Assembly: GCA_914767715.1 (NCBI GenBank)
Contig: OU612066.1
Location: 18,822,283-18,886,282 of the forward strand
Direction of reading: 5' to 3'
DNA length: 64,000 nucleotides
From: Membranipora membranacea
Lineage: Eukaryota; Bryozoa; Gymnolaemata; Cheilostomatida; Membraniporidae
The notes under the pieces: model-generated
Seen by the model: the letters and a program-made list of their open reading frames with translations, nothing else
What the model was told of the DNA's origin: nothing
Database searches by the model: none
Part shown: piece by piece, positions 31,190 through 44,928 of the stretch
Numbering within the stretch: the first letter of the stretch is position 1
Layout: the number at the start of each line of letters is the position of its first letter
Program-made: the position numbers and the translations under genes

Positions 31190-34100
31190 TCAAGTCTCAT
31201 ATTTCAGGAAACTTTTAAGTTTGTTTGGCAAAGGTAGTGAGTCAATATCTTTTGGTTCTTCTATGTATTGTAAAATTTTATCCCGACATAATGTTTGCAA
31301 TGATTCACCTACAAAAAATAAAAAATTGAATTAAACTAACACAAAACAGTGAGGGGGGCATGAGTCTAGGGGGCTCAGACTAAACAGTGAGGGGGCATGA
31401 GTCTGGGGGGCTCAGACTAAACAGTCACCAACTTTGAAGTGACGTTCCTCTATCAGTATCAGGATATACTGCTCAGTAGTACACATACCCAGTAATGGTC
31501 AGGCAATGAATTAACAAAAGTAGTCTCATCCTCCCAGCGGTTCATTCCATATGACAATTATACATACACTACACACACACACATATATATATATGCTTCA
31601 TTGATACCGAGCAATATCACAGGAAATATGAGGCCATGTGAAGAAAAAAAGATAAGTATCTAATATAGGATTATTTATCCACTTACTTAGTGTTAAATGG
31701 ACTATTCTGACTTGCTTTGTGGCACCATACACATCCACTACAGGCCAAAGCGGTCCGTCTGATATGCTAAAAAAATTAGAAATAACAAAGTGTCAATATT
31801 TTTTTTCGCTGTACAAAGAAAAGGATTTGGTAGAATACTCAGACTCTCATCAACAAGAATAGAAACTGGACTATCAAAAAAGATATTTAAAACATTAATA
31901 GCTATGCAAGATTCAAAGGCTTGTTCATCTCCTTTAACATACGGGATATCCTTAGCCATTGGTCCGTATTCTTCACCGTTCACTATGACGTACAAGTCTC
32001 CTTTTTTACCATTACCATTTTGAGTAAATACCATCCCTAAAACGGCAAGTGTGACAAGAATATACATGATAATACATTCAGCGAGCTTCACAAAACTGGA
32101 GAAGATGTTACAAGGATCAATAAAAAAACTGTTCTTATCATAGTTATATCATATATTCTAGCCTATCTTTATAAAACAGGTAAACCAGTCATGTAGTAAT
32201 CAGTAGCTACCTGAAGGTAGTTCTTACCTAGCCTGCTGCTTACTTCTGTAGGTAGAATGGTTGCATTGTGTGTGGGGATGTCCTCACCAACCTCTTGATT
32301 GGGTATTTCTGGAACGTCTGGATCTGATAGTGTGAGGCTATCTAATTTAGAGGTGGTGGTAATCTGAGGTAAGAGTTGTGATCTTCTTATTGTTCCGCAT
32401 CTAGTTCTTATCCATTCACCCTGACCTATGGGAATAATCAAAGAGTAAAAATCAAGGAGTAATAAGTAAGGATTATTAGAGTTCATACATTTTTTAATAT
32501 ATACACTCTGTTAAGTAAAGTGATGTATTCTTCGGGGCAAAAATTCGCCTTTTCGTTCATGTTTGAAATAGCTCAATTTAAAACTAGCTAACATTTACAC
32601 ACTCTCTTAACTTCATTTACATCCCACTGCTGGCTAACATTAGGTCACCACCTAATGAGCTAATCTAAAGTCTAATCAATATTTATAACTCTAGGCTGGG
32701 GGTGCCCAAACCTACATGAATTCTACAGAACAGAACTAGAGAACATCAGTCTACTAGTAGGACACACAAACGAAATTATGCATGCTGCGCGAGATGTACC
32801 ATTAGAATTTACAATACACCCCTGAATGGTTGTGTTCCTCCAAAATTTAACGCGCTCTCCCTCTTAATCACTAAATTACTATTAATCCTTCTGATTTCAA
32901 AATAGCAGCGTAGAAATTCCTACTCCAGAATGGAGGTTGGTTTGATTAGTCTATGTATACATTTTGGAATTTCCAACACATCAAACTGGCCCTGCACTGA
33001 CCTAGTATAGATTTTCTTGGTGGGTTTCCTTGTTCCTGATCGAGATCTGGTATCTCCTCATCTCTGAATATATACTTCTGAGTCTTAGTTACAGCCATCA
33101 CCCATGACTTACCTGAAATCAAAATATGAGGCGTACAATGGACACTGTTTGTCTACTTGATATTTAGACTACACTAATAGTTTGACATCTTTTTGATTAA
33201 GTTGGCCACAGCCGACTCACCAGCTCCCACCCTCCCTGGACTGACTGGCTGACTATCACCTCAACATAACAAAGCCATAGTGAATACAGCATTTGGGTTG
33301 TTTGCCTATGTGTGACGCGCGTAACAATGCATATGTCTAGTTCCAATATCTGACCATACTATGTACTTTCCACATCTGGTGCTATACTTTGGAGTTACCC
33401 ATCCCTGTACTTCAGATATCAAGGGTAAACAACTCCCAAATATAACCGATTCCCTGCTTCCACCTGATAGTGCAGATAGATGATAAGCATTGATCGAGTG
33501 TTCCAAAACTAGGCATTACGAATAGACTAACTCAACTTACTATGACAGAACTCGGACACACAGGGGAAAGCTTAATAACTGGTGCACAGTTCGACTGGTG
33601 TAGCCGAGTAATGGGTACAAGGAGTACTCCTTGCTTATACTGCCTAGTGCACGGCCCCTTGACTGCTACTGCAATTAAATCATAACCCCTCAGAGCAGTC
33701 TACTGGTGCGATGAGTGTATGTATGTAAACTACAATGGACTGGGGACTGCGCCTTGTCAAACAAATTCAACTGCATATTTGTGTAAAATGCCAGAGCAAA
33801 GAGTAGCTACTATAGGCATATGACAAAATAAATATTTCCACAAGATTCATGTGAGTCAGTTATTGTTACACTTTGTTACTCGATAGTTACGAAGGTGTAC
33901 AGTAGCTCATAGATGTGACAGTTACCTCTCAAAAGCACTCCAAGTCAGTACACTACCTTTCCGCCCTTAAATTAACAGTCATACCCTCTGCACTTCATCA
34001 AAAAAAACTATCAAAGTTTAAGCTTGTACTGTGACTTACCAAGCATCGTGACAAAATCTGGCAGTGCATATTGAGGAAGCTCAAACTCAGTGTCAGGATT

Positions 34101-34435
34101 ATGCTGTGTTAGCCCAATACGTAGATGCCCGCTCCATCCCCTTTCATTGTGCAGGATTTCAACAAGGAAGATCTCTCCCTGAAATCAGGACATGGTAAGG
34201 CACATGTGTATTAAGTATACACATAGATGAGTAGCTAACATTCAATTATTTATGATCGATTAGTCACTTTGTAAAAAGAAGGTCCTTCAGCTTACATGAT
34301 TTAATGGTCTATCACCAAAGCATATCCCATGGGCAAAGCTGCATGTTCGTGTAGCTGTGATTCCGTCGTCTAATATCCGTATGTTTTGTCCGTGATGTTT
34401 GTGAAATCGTACCGGCTGCATCCTGCTGGCAAGTT
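31190..34435 (-). CDS. NEURL2: NEURL2-like: Neuralized (NHR) domain plus SOCS box
   Basis: NEURL2 (Ozz) is the substrate-binding part of a cullin-RING E3 ligase; the SOCS box recruits elongin B/C. Minus-strand exons are 34296-34435, 34040-34178, 33002-33112, 32228-32425, 31943-32036, 31687-31766 and 31190-31308, all in phase. The NHR domain reads [51 protein letters not shown] and [19 protein letters not shown] spacer (32228-32425) is lineage-specific. It then matches NEURL2 again: [17 protein letters not shown], then [18 protein letters not shown]. The C-terminus is a SOCS box, [14 protein letters not shown], ending LKSFLKYET, close to human KELKDFCKYE. A Met at 34419-34421 could be the start, but an upstream first exon is likely because the exon begins with an acceptor. 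Confidence 0.88.
31346..31421. repeat. Two-copy tandem repeat (about 37 bp)
   Basis: AACAGTGAGGGGGCATGAGTCTGGGGGGCTCAGACTA-type units occur twice just downstream of the NEURL2 stop codon. Confidence 0.7.
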
Positions 34436-35282
34436 CTGAAAAAAAGTGATTATATGAATTTCAATTTTTGAACTGCAAAAACAGGGCTTGATACTAGTTC
34501 AGATTTTTGGAGCTGTATGTTCTGAACGGGCTAAAGAATATCTAAGATACACCTATTTGTTTACAATCTAAGCAAATAACAACTGGATGATTTAATTGAA
34601 ACGTACATTGAAAGATTGAAATAAGTTCAGCAGCTTGCCGTGATCAATTATGATAAGATTTTGCAATATAAGATGTTAATTTTTCATTAAATTGCAAAAT
34701 ATTATTAAAAAGTTACTGAATCTACTTGTACTGGTGTTGTTTTAACCAGCTCCAGATCAAATCAACGTTAAACCTGGAATGTGGCAATTTAGTGATAAAA
34801 ATGAATAAACACTAGTATATTTTGTTATGTCACCGCAATATTAATGATCTGTCTGGAATAGACTCATTATTATGAAGTCTATGTATGTCACACACTTAAA
34901 TTTTGATAATGGCAGACACAAACAAATTTTTTACGCCACAGAGATTAGAAAATATTTAGTTTGTTGAGTCTTAGACTAATGACTGTAGTCATCTTTTTAA
35001 ACTAAATACTGCTAATAATGTTTGGTATCGAGGCGCTGCGTCCTCTGGCGCGGCGACTCAATACCAAACATTTGCAATATCCCTCCGCCACCACAGTGGG
35101 AACAATCTAATTAGAAGGTAAACTAAGGTTTATTTCAAACACTAACATTATCAAACCCAAGTGCTATAACACACTGATAGCCTTACAGCTTTACATAATA
35201 TCTGGCATTAATTAGCACACAGACTCTGGAAATCATCATCAGGGACACAAGTTTTGAATTTATTATAATTTCATTGCATGTC
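34436..35282. other. Region upstream of NEURL2, no gene seen
   Basis: AT-rich. It may hold the NEURL2 first exon and promoter, but I could not identify them. A small inverted repeat (TTTGGTAT/ATACCAAA around GC-rich GCGCTGCG and GCGCGGCGA) lies at about 35018-35070. Confidence 0.4.
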
Positions 35283-35806
35283 CAGGAATCACAGGCCTGT
35301 TGTAGTTGGTGCAAGTCCAGTGGTCGAGAGTCCCAGTGGTTGAGGCCTTTTCTCTCTCCAAGGTGATGAGATATTTGGCTAAAATCAAAATTCCAAATGC
35401 TCTCACAATCCATGCTATTTAGTAAAACAAAAATACTAAGTGACCTGAGTACAACGATATCATGAGAGGTCATTGGTCACTCTTGCCCAATCATCTGCTT
35501 TGAAAAAGCGTTCATAAAAAAGATTTGCCTTTTAGTGGTGACATGAGTGCTGCAGAAAAATATTGTCAAATTGATCCTATAAACAGAGTGAGTTGAGTGT
35601 TTTCATCCGTACATATTTGAAGACTAGGTTTCATTCTATCAGAATCAATCATTTGTTTTGTGAAAATATGCCACTGATGGAATGTGAGAGCAGTTTGAAT
35701 TTTGATTTTAGGCAAATATCTCATTACATTGGAGAGAGAAAAGGCCTCGACTACTGGAGCACTCGACCACTGGACTTGCAGCAACTACAGAAGGCCTGTG
35801 CCAGGA
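35283..35806. repeat. Foldback element with about 125-bp inverted arms
   Basis: The left arm (35283-35410) and right arm (35680-35806) are complementary: GGCCTTTTCTCTCTCCAA against TTGGAGAGAGAAAAGGCC, and GCAAGTCCAGTGGTCGAG against CTCGACCACTGGACTTGC. The outer motif GTAGTTGGTGCA plus CCAGTGGTCGAG recurs at 60190-60702, so it belongs to a dispersed family. Confidence 0.75.
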
Positions 35807-35814
35807 ATGGTTCA

Positions 35815-36064
35815 GGGGGGTCTTTCAATTAGAAACAGCCAAAATCACAATTTGATCGCTCACTCTCTGAGTGAGTGAGTGATACCTGCTAGGCTCTCGC
35901 TTTCAGATCGCTCACTCACTTGATGGAACTATATCCATTCTGAGTGAACGATTTGAGAGCGATTTTGTCTAATTGAAAGACCAAGTGAGTGATAATTTTG
36001 GAGCGATGTGATACTGATCACTTGCTTTAGTAAAGGATCGCTCTTTCTAATTGAAAGACCCCCC
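35815..36064. mobile_element. MITE-like foldback, 250 bp
   Basis: Exact 21-bp terminal inverted repeats begin GGGGGGTCTTTCAATTAG on the left and end CTAATTGAAAGACCCCCC on the right. The interior is built of GATCGCTCACTC-type direct and inverted repeats. No ORF. Confidence 0.8.
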
Positions 36065-36402
36065 AGTCACATTCTCATCTGATCCCTGACAGTTACATAA
36101 TAATTATTATGCTCATTTACTCATAATAACTATAATGTCTTTGTATATATATACATATATTTTTGTATACCCTTGCCAGTATGCAAGCCCCTTAAGCCTG
36201 TCTTGACAAGCTTTGTTGTGGGGAGGGGGGACACAACATGGCTTGTCAAGAAAGAAGAGCCCGCCCCATGCCTGTGGTTGGGTGACCTCTATTTATTAGT
36301 AACCCGAGTAAGATTGGGGATACACTGATCGTGGAGGATTTTGCTACCTATGTTACCGATCAATTGGCTCTAAGATAAACTTCACTGGATCCAATATATG
36401 CA

Positions 36403-36609
36403 TTGTTGGTGCAAACTTTCAAGAAACATCCAAGGGAAGAGCAAATCAATTTCATTCTGTCTTGTCTGTCCTATTTCAAGATGACAAGGGCACTTGAAGG
36501 TCAGACACACTACTTCCCGTTGACCTACAAACAATGTGAGAATCATTCCAATTGGCTCTCGTGGCAGCGCGAATTTCAAAAGAATTTACAGAGATTACTG
36601 CCAAAATAG
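36403..36609 (+). CDS. Short ORF or terminal exon, unknown
   Basis: A 68-codon frame (start TFKKHPREEQINFILSC, end QREFQKNLQRLLPK) has a protein-like composition, but no clear acceptor, partner exon or family. It may be a relic of a last exon, or chance. Confidence 0.2.
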   Translation: MLVQTFKKHPREEQINFILSCLSYFKMTRALEGQTHYFPLTYKQCENHSNWLSWQREFQKNLQRLLPK

Positions 36610-37247
36610 GAGAACAGAATCAGAAACAACATCATTATTATTATTACTTAATAGACCATCTTGTGGAGACTATGATTAATGAATATACATCATTGGTGAG
36701 AATATATAACACCTAGAGTGTGGATACTACTTGTGAGTATGCTGTGATATGTATTTATGTAATAATGTATATTGATTGAATTGTTGTTGTTGTTCAACAA
36801 CAATTGCTGTTCGCTGTTGCACTTGTTGTAGCAAGTGAAGTGGTGGTATTGATGTGCAGTGCAATAAATAACATTTTATTTACAAATATAGTCTATGAAT
36901 TGTGTGTAGTATGCATGAATGCGTGAATGAGTCCATCATTTGTATATTGAATTTTTTTCTAATTTCAACTATGAAATTCATATATTGTTATAATTTATAT
37001 ATAAAGAAACATAGAAACAACAATGAATGAATATATCATCATTTATTCTCACCTTCAACCGTTTTCATCGAAAAGTAGTTGTTAGCTATGTTTAGCTACA
37101 GAAAGTAAGGTTAACACATACCCTACAGTACACACCACCATACATACACACATACAGTTTAGACTTTGAAGCTTACAATGCACGTGTTTTAGTTGTAGAT
37201 ATATGCTGCTGTACTTGGATTTGTTATTTGTGTCTCATAACTGAAGT
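36610..37247. other. Intergenic, promoter side of the AT-hook/TMC gene
   Basis: AT-rich with TTGTTG/CAACAA palindromic sequence near 36782-36810. No gene seen. Confidence 0.4.
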
Positions 37248-40200
37248 ATGACTCTCGGAGATGATGATGAATGGGTGTCAGGAGGAAATTTTCAGTTTAA
37301 GACTCCTGGTAAAAGGTATGGATTACAGAAGATTACAGCACTTGACTTCCTACCGAGGAATACAGACTCATGTTACTCCTTGATTCTGCATTTAATTTTC
37401 ATGAAAATCTTGTTTTGTTCATGATCATGCAGTTCATATCTTGTTTTTATATTGAGTTATCATAATAATCATCTCATGAAATTGAAATATTATATAAATG
37501 AGATCAATAAATAGAATGCCACTCGTTATCTCTTGTAATTGTAATTGCAATTGTTATCTCTTGTAACAGCCGTCCTTTCCATTGTTGTATTAAGCTAAAA
37601 TTGAAAGTTCCCACTCATATCCATAATGTGAAAACTACTGAATTCATAAGAATACTTAGAGCCTGTATTCAAAGGCGATTCAATGAAAGTTGTGTTCATC
37701 AAAAATGTAACTGCAATGCTATTTAAAATAGATACAAAGTGCATGTATGAAAGGACAATATTTCACATTACGATTTTGCAGTTTTAGTGACTTGATGGTC
37801 CCTATTTAATAACGGCAAAAACATTTTGCTGAATATTTCATCCGTACCACCCATGCGAAGGTACAGAGTAGAATATGGTTGTTTGTAGCCAGCAACCATA
37901 CATAGATAGTCATATGCTTTTTTCATGGTCAGATATGTTCCATTAAATACATATGTATATATATATATCAGTGTTGATTGACTGCTTTTGATTTGAAGCA
38001 GGGGAAAGAAAGCAGCTGAAAATGTGAGATCACCAATTAACACAAGACGACGAACAACTATGGCACTGTAAGTGCATGTGTGACAATTCAACTTACCATT
38101 CCACCTTGAGCTTGTTTTTAAAAATTCCCGGCATATTATCAACTCCGTCCTCTGTAGAATCTTTTTATTGGGTGTTAACATCAGATAGTTTGATCACTCA
38201 TGACAGCTTTTCAACACATGTTCACTTGTTGATAAAGGTGAGGTAAAAGGCTGATGGCCTATGTTTGATCGTGGACTCATGGTCACAATTTTACATCCAT
38301 AACCAAAAATATCAAACCTTAGGATCTACACAAAACTGCTATTTTGTAGAGGTCAGCACGCTGGCCCACTGATAACACACAGTGATGATGAAGCAGACTC
38401 TCCTAAAAGAAAGTCTATATCCTCTGGATCATTTTATAACAAAAGTACCTCTGCCACGTCAACCAAATCTGCACAGCCCAAAGTATGTATGGTACACAAT
38501 GATATAGTGAGAAGCAATTTTGTATGAATCAAAGTATCCTGTCAAGGGGTAAATACATTTACTTTTATAACATATCTTCCTCAGCCATCCTGTAACTTAA
38601 AGTATCTAAATGTCATACAAAGTGTCTAAACTAGTTTATATTCCCATTTCAAAGACTGGAAACAGAATACGCTCTGGATTTTATGCAAAACATTTTGATT
38701 TTAAAGCTCATTGACAACACAGAAAATTAGATTTTAGAAATAATAATATCCTATCTTGATTGGAATTGTTTTAAATCTTACCTCCTTTCATTTTAAGGCA
38801 CCGAAATCATCTTCCAGTACAAAATCAGCAGCAAAGACCACAACTGCCAGAAGAAAAAGTATGATTGCTAAGACCACAGAAACTAACGTCGTATTGAGAA
38901 CACCAATGGTGGCTACTGCTCGCCGTACACGTCGATCAGTAGCAGCTGGGCTCCCAACACCTGTATCACCTGTCACAGAAGTTGATCAGATAGAAAAAAT
39001 AACGGAAGAGATACAGGGTAAGAAAGTGAATAAACAACCAGTGAACACTGAGAATGATGTGTCAGAGGTTAGCTCTGCTTCATCTGTCACTGTTGTAACG
39101 GCCGAAAACCGAGGGCTCATTGCAGATATGACATCGACTGTTGATGAATCAGAGACCAAATTGAAGACACCTGCAAAACCCAGGAAACTGATAAAAACTC
39201 CAGTTGCCAAGAGCCAGAAACTACAGGAAGTGCCAAAGAAAACACCTGGTAGGCCGAGAAAGTCAGAGATCAGAAAAGCTGTGCCAGCTGAAACCATAGA
39301 GTTAAACATTGTGTTGGCAAAGAAGAAGTCTCCCGGCCGTCCCAGAAAATCTGTTACCAATGTCAAAGATACAATAGATACTGTCCTAGATCTGGAGATT
39401 AAATCGGATTCTGCTGTAGCTAAGAAAAATACACCAGGTAGACCAGCGAATATAATAAAGACACCAAGTAAACCAGTGGTTACCAAGAAGACACCAGTGG
39501 TTACCAAGAAGACACCAGGTAAACAAGGAAAGTCCCTGTCAAATGCTGTAGTTTCAGATTTGAATGACACAGTTGGTTCTATTGAGGTGTCAACAGAAAA
39601 AAAGAAGATATCCCTCCCGAGAAAGTCTATATCCAATCCCATCACTGAAAAGAGTCACACCACTGTGTTACAGCCTGAACTCCCCCAGGATAGCACTCCT
39701 ACCAGGTCACTCAAATCCAACTCAGCTACCCTTTCAACAAAGACCATTGCGTCAACTACTGCCGTCGAATCACCAGTCGCTAAACCGAAGATGATGGCCA
39801 TACGAAGCGGCCGTAGAGCTGCTCCTGACCCGCAGATTATAAGTAAGCTAGCCGAAAATACAACACCTGAACCATCAGAAAGTGGTCATCTAGAGCGGCA
39901 GTCCAGGTCAAGAAAACGCCCAGCCACATCCAAGATGACCTCACCTGAAAATAAAACAAGAAAATCAGAGCCAAGGAAAAGAAAAGTCACACCAAACAGG
40001 CTGATGGCTGTAAGGAAGCAAGCAGCTACACTGGATATGTCTATGGGAGATAACTCAGTGCTTTTCGCCACACCTGAGAATAAAAATCTGACACGGAAAG
40101 CTGCACAAGCTGTTACCCCTTACCACACACCACTAATAATACCAGGTTTGTTGTCTTAAAAATAAATATCCCTATTGTTAATTAATCTCTTTTGATTCAC

Positions 40201-43200
40201 CAAACTATGCCAGTCTTGTTGGTTCCATTTTGCGTATCAATGTGAAAAACATGAATAAAGGCGACAGAAGCATAAAGTTTTGCCTACTTTCTAATCAGTA
40301 GAAAAAATGGGAAAGCAATTGTTTCTTATTTTCAATTCACAACTAACGCCAGTAACTTTTATGTTATAGCAGAAGCTACCTCTGAGCTTAACATGAGTGC
40401 TTATAGCAGCTCTCATCAGTCTGATTACAATGATACAATGGTCTCATCAGATGATGTTTCCATGATGTCATCAGGTGATGAATCCTTCCCTAAACCCGCT
40501 ACATCTGTCGCTGTAAGTGCACCTCCTGCAGCCAAGAGCTGGTGCAGCATCATGTGATGTACAGTCTTAGCATTAGCTGTAGTAGGCGATATTAACCATC
40601 TGACTGTACGCAACATTCCATGTTCTTTGTAAATTCTAAAGAGAACATAATTTGGACAGATCTCATCCAACACCAGTTTGAATCAGATTATTGCAGCGTC
40701 ATGATGAGGAATTTAATCCCTATATTATACCATTGATTTAGTTTGTAGTGTTCAAAATCCCTTGTCTGCTGTTACTGGCCAAAATCTGGCTTTACAACAG
40801 CTGCTCCAAACAAATTGGGCAATATTGATAAGGCTATTAATAGTCTGGTCCCCTCTTTTTCTGTTCTAATTATTTGAACAGCTGTGTAATTATACTTATT
40901 ACTTATCCTTTAATTTCCCCTAATATTACATAATATTTACAAAGATATACAATACCAGCTAGCATTTAAAGTTTACATAACCACAGCTTATGAATTATTA
41001 TCTTGATTATTGTCCTGTTATTTTTTGTTTTTATTACTTGAGTACCACATTTGAAATAACTCCGTTTTAGGATATGGGCTAGGGTGCAATAGTTTCCATT
41101 TTCAAAATAAAATATATCATGAAATACTGAAACATCAATATCTGTATGGTGCTGGTCAATGCGCTTCAGTGTATGTAGAGTTTGCCGGCACTTTATCTAG
41201 TGATTCATTGATGCATTATATGGATACTAATCGGATCGGGACTAAGAGACATAGCAGCTTTTGTTTTTATAAATATATAGACTATTCCTATGCCGATATA
41301 TACAATACACAAGCATCAATAATTCCCACAGAGAATAACTTTTAATAAAGTTTTCTTTCTCCATTGGGAAAAAAACTAATTGTATATAGGCAAACACCTA
41401 TATCTCTCCTCTTTCATTGTTTGGATGTCTTAGAATGCAGCCATAACACATAAAAGCGGTGTGTGTTCTGAGTACTGTCTTGTATCTGAGACTTTGACGT
41501 GTATCTAAAACTGGCAAGTATCATTCTATCATTTACCACACTTTTATAGGCACTATTTCAAACCAATTTTTAGACAACCCAAACATTTACTGGGATAAAA
41601 GAGTGTGCTCTGATCAAGGAGTTAGAGACTTATCAAGGAGCTTGAGTCTGATCTGATTGACTTCCAATATTTTGCTTGACGTGGATGATTTTTTAAATTC
41701 ATTCATGGCTTGTATCTGTACCAATTGACTCATGTGATTGGTTTGTTTTAAATTCTAGGAAAGGTGCATTCCAAAATTCGAGCAATGGATAGAAAGCCTG
41801 CGATGGATGAGAGAATACTCAAGCTGGCTGATGTTATAAATTCTGCCGCACCAGGTGCCAATAACATTAACCATTATTATAATCAATCGAAGCCATATCT
41901 AGCTGTTCACATACACATTACACAAAGTTTATTGGATGTGTTATGTTGGCTTGATCCAAGAGCGCTCAGTATTAAAAGCATAACTAACAGCTGAAACAAA
42001 GATTATAAATTGGCTGAAATTGTTAGGGTGCCTGATTATAGGTCATTAGACATCTGAAATACAACTGATGTTCAAACCTTGAATATGATGTTATTTTATT
42101 GTTACACCTATAGAGATATATGTACTATTTATATGTTAATGGTTACACAATTTTCCCTGGTTGTACCAACATTATATTGTCTGCAGCCGGAGCGCAGGCA
42201 GTGCTAAAGTACAATCTCAGGACAGTTCCTGGAATGTCGAGTCCTATTCAGAGACAAAATGTACCTGTTATCAGACTAGAGAATAAGGTGTATGAGTCAG
42301 CCTGGCAGAGAGCGGCCAGGAAAGTTAAGATTGTCACTATGTTCAGACGTATGGGCAGGGAAAGGGAAAGGCGCAGACGAAGTGATGACAGCAAACTTTC
42401 TTCTGAGGTCTCAGTATTATCCATTTCTAGAATTTTATGTTGTTAGCCCAGAAGAACATTTAACCATGTAGAATCATTTTATTAGACAGATGTATCTCAT
42501 CGTCAGGGTGCTGAGCCATGTATGCGTAGGAGAATGTAATTGCCATGGAATTTTGGAATGAACGTCGCCTGGAACGAACGTCGACGGGATCGAACGTAGC
42601 TGGAATGAACGTCTACTGGAACAAATCTCGAAATTACCGGAACCAACGTCGAACTTCCTGGATTGAACGTCGACTACATTAGTCAGTATATAGAATCAAT
42701 GGGAATGCAACTCCCTAAAATAATTGTGTAAATTAATGATGATCATTCACAAAGGTACTTACATCTGTTTATGATGATGGTTACCCGATTTCTGATGGCT
42801 TGATGGAATCAAGTATGTAATGAAGTTCCACAGAATTGTACTATTCAGTGAGTAGTGTAAAAACAGAAACAGGTCCCGACAGGGCCATGCACTACCAAGT
42901 GACAAAGTACACCATGTTCTCTCGGAGTACACAACACCATCAGTTTTTTATCTGCAATGAAATATGTACGTCTAATGAATCGTAGTTTACTTTACTTCGA
43001 GATTCATTCCAGCTACGTTCAATCCCGTCGACAGTAGTTCCAGGCGACGTTCATTCCAGCTACGTTCAATCCCATCGACATCAGTTCTAGGCGACGTTCA
43101 TTCCAATCCCCATTACCATGTGTGACCCTCACTGGGACAGTACGGTGTAACCTGCTCTTATTGTCAGCGTGCTCTGACCAGTGGACATAACTGTTGCACC

Positions 43201-44647
43201 GCATGTTGAGCACGAAAGTGTTTTTATGAAAATTCTCTTGATTGATTCTAACAGAAAAACTGTGTTTTTCTTTTGGCTGCATACAACGAGACTATAATTG
43301 TGCCACATACACTGTATTGTAATATTACTTGTTAATTAGCGCCAAAGTGCCCATCTCACATAATTGACAGAATACAGTTTATTTTCCTGGAATTTAAGAG
43401 TATAGAAATGTTGTAATTCCTTTTCTATTTATCAGGACGACAAAACGATCACACTGCCTATCGGATCAGAGAGGAGGACGTACATACTAAAATCTCCTAA
43501 TAAGGCTGCTGCTGCCACATCATCCCACCAGAGGTAGGTCACACAAAGTCCTGCTTGAAATTAGTAGCAGACTAACAGACATAAAACTTCAGTACCCTAA
43601 CTTTCTGCTAATAATAAAAAATGATAATTGGGTACATTTATGAAAAATGCCTAGTAAAATTGTTATAGAAAGGCAATTTCTAAACGCTGTGCAAGAGATA
43701 AAGTATTGAATATAAGAATGAGCATGTATCTGATAAAATGGATTAAAAGTTGATAATAACAATGTAGTGATGATAAATAACACCTAACATTGGCTGCTAT
43801 CAGGTACCCTACATGGCACTAAAACAAACCACAACTGGCCAATCCAGCATTGTGTGATATCTAGAGCAAATAATGAATAGCCAGTATATTATGGGTGGGT
43901 CTTCAAATGGGACATTATCTCATCATCAAATCTCGGCTACAACCGCCTTTTGTCGGCCATCTAACCAATGAGAGGGAGTTCACTGATCTGACTGCACAAC
44001 TGCAGTAGATTATAACTCAATATGCATCTAATTAAATTTTACTGGCTTTTCATAAAGACTTGAGTTAATTGCTGGAATTTCTCTTTTATTTAGTGGAGAT
44101 GTACCGATTGTTATTGAACAAGCTTATAGGCCAGGAAAACAGACTGACGCCAATGAAAAAGATAGAAAACAATCTCTGAGCAGCAATGTCACTGATGAGT
44201 TTGGCATGAAGGCGATAGCTATACAGGTATCGGATAGCATCTTATTGAATAGTTTTGTCTATATAGTCATCAATTTGGTACTAATTGTCTTTCCTTGTTC
44301 GTTTGATAGATATGATTTTTTAGATTTTGACTTCAAAATAGGGTTGATTACCATAAAAAATATAAACCAATAATAAATTTTCTCAAAATATACATTATGA
44401 TGTCACCAATTTGTACTCCTTATGATAAGCTAATGTATTATTTAAAAAATTTAAAGCAGATCTGGATGCATCATTGAGAGCATTATTATATTTAATTCAG
44501 ACTGACAAGCCAAGACTGCCTTCCCCACCACCTGTTAAAGCGAAGAAGATGAAGAGAAAAGCCCGATCTCAACAAGTACAGCTACCTGATAGCCACCTCA
44601 GTCTGCAGGCTCTGAGAGAACAAGAAAAAGGCCTACTAGAAAAGTAA
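37248..44647 (+). CDS. Basic protein with AT-hook-like repeats; N-terminal part of TMC gene or separate gene
   Basis: Exons are 37248-37315, 38002-38067, 38350-38482, 38798-40145, 40370-40512, 41764-41854, 42187-42407, 43436-43533, 44094-44226 and 44501 onward. All join in phase from ATG 37248 (MTLGDDDEWVSGGNFQFKTP). The 449-codon exon is Lys/Ser/Thr/Pro-rich with repeated AT-hook cores: KKTPGRPRKS, KKSPGRPRKS and KNTPGRPANI. Later exons read YESAWQRAARKVKIVTMFRR and VIEQAYRPGKQTD. At the last exon LLEKxx, the sequence GAAAAGTAACT is both a stop (TAA 44645) and a donor (AAAA/GTAACT). Stopping gives an 815-residue, probably nuclear protein. Splicing continues in phase into the TMC exons. No specific orthologue recognised. 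Confidence 0.65.
42540..43110. repeat. Foldback element with repeated GAACGTCG-type arms
   Basis: The left block (42555-42680) has repeats of TGGAATGAACGTCGCCTGGAA and ATCGAACGTAGC; the right block (43000-43105) has their reverse complements in tandem. The centre is about 330 bp of AT-rich sequence. It lies in the intron after exon 42187-42407. Confidence 0.75.
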
Positions 44648-44928
44648 CTCATAAACAACATGTTTATTGTTGTAGCTCATACCTGCCAAGTAGTTTGATA
44701 ATAATATCAGGAGATTTTTACGGGCGAGAGGTATTTTATCAAACTTTTTTAAATTTCTGCTTGCGAGTGCCTTTGCGGGGGTACCAGTACCCTATACCCT
44801 CGGACACGTGCAGATTTTTTTTATAAAATAAGTTGTTATATAGACACTCGCATTCAGCACTATTTCTATGCCTGAGTATGAAAAACCTCTCACAAAACAA
44901 TTAGGCTGAAGGTATTTCAGAATCCCTT

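Noticed and set aside
31943-32091. Long minus-strand ORF continuing through the NEURL2 exon (to 31738)
   Set aside because: The frame runs into intron sequence; donor GTATGT after ATCCC plus acceptor TTTTTTTAG restores the NEURL2 match.
38986-39645. 219-codon minus-strand ORF
   Set aside because: Antisense shadow of the Lys/Ser/Pro-rich coding exon 38798-40145; hydrophobic text is the expected complement of that codon use.
41759-41763. First AG (TTCTAG) as acceptor of the exon before 41854
   Set aside because: It puts the exon in a frame that stops within the exon. The next AG (41763) keeps phase 0 in and phase 1 out, matching the next exon.
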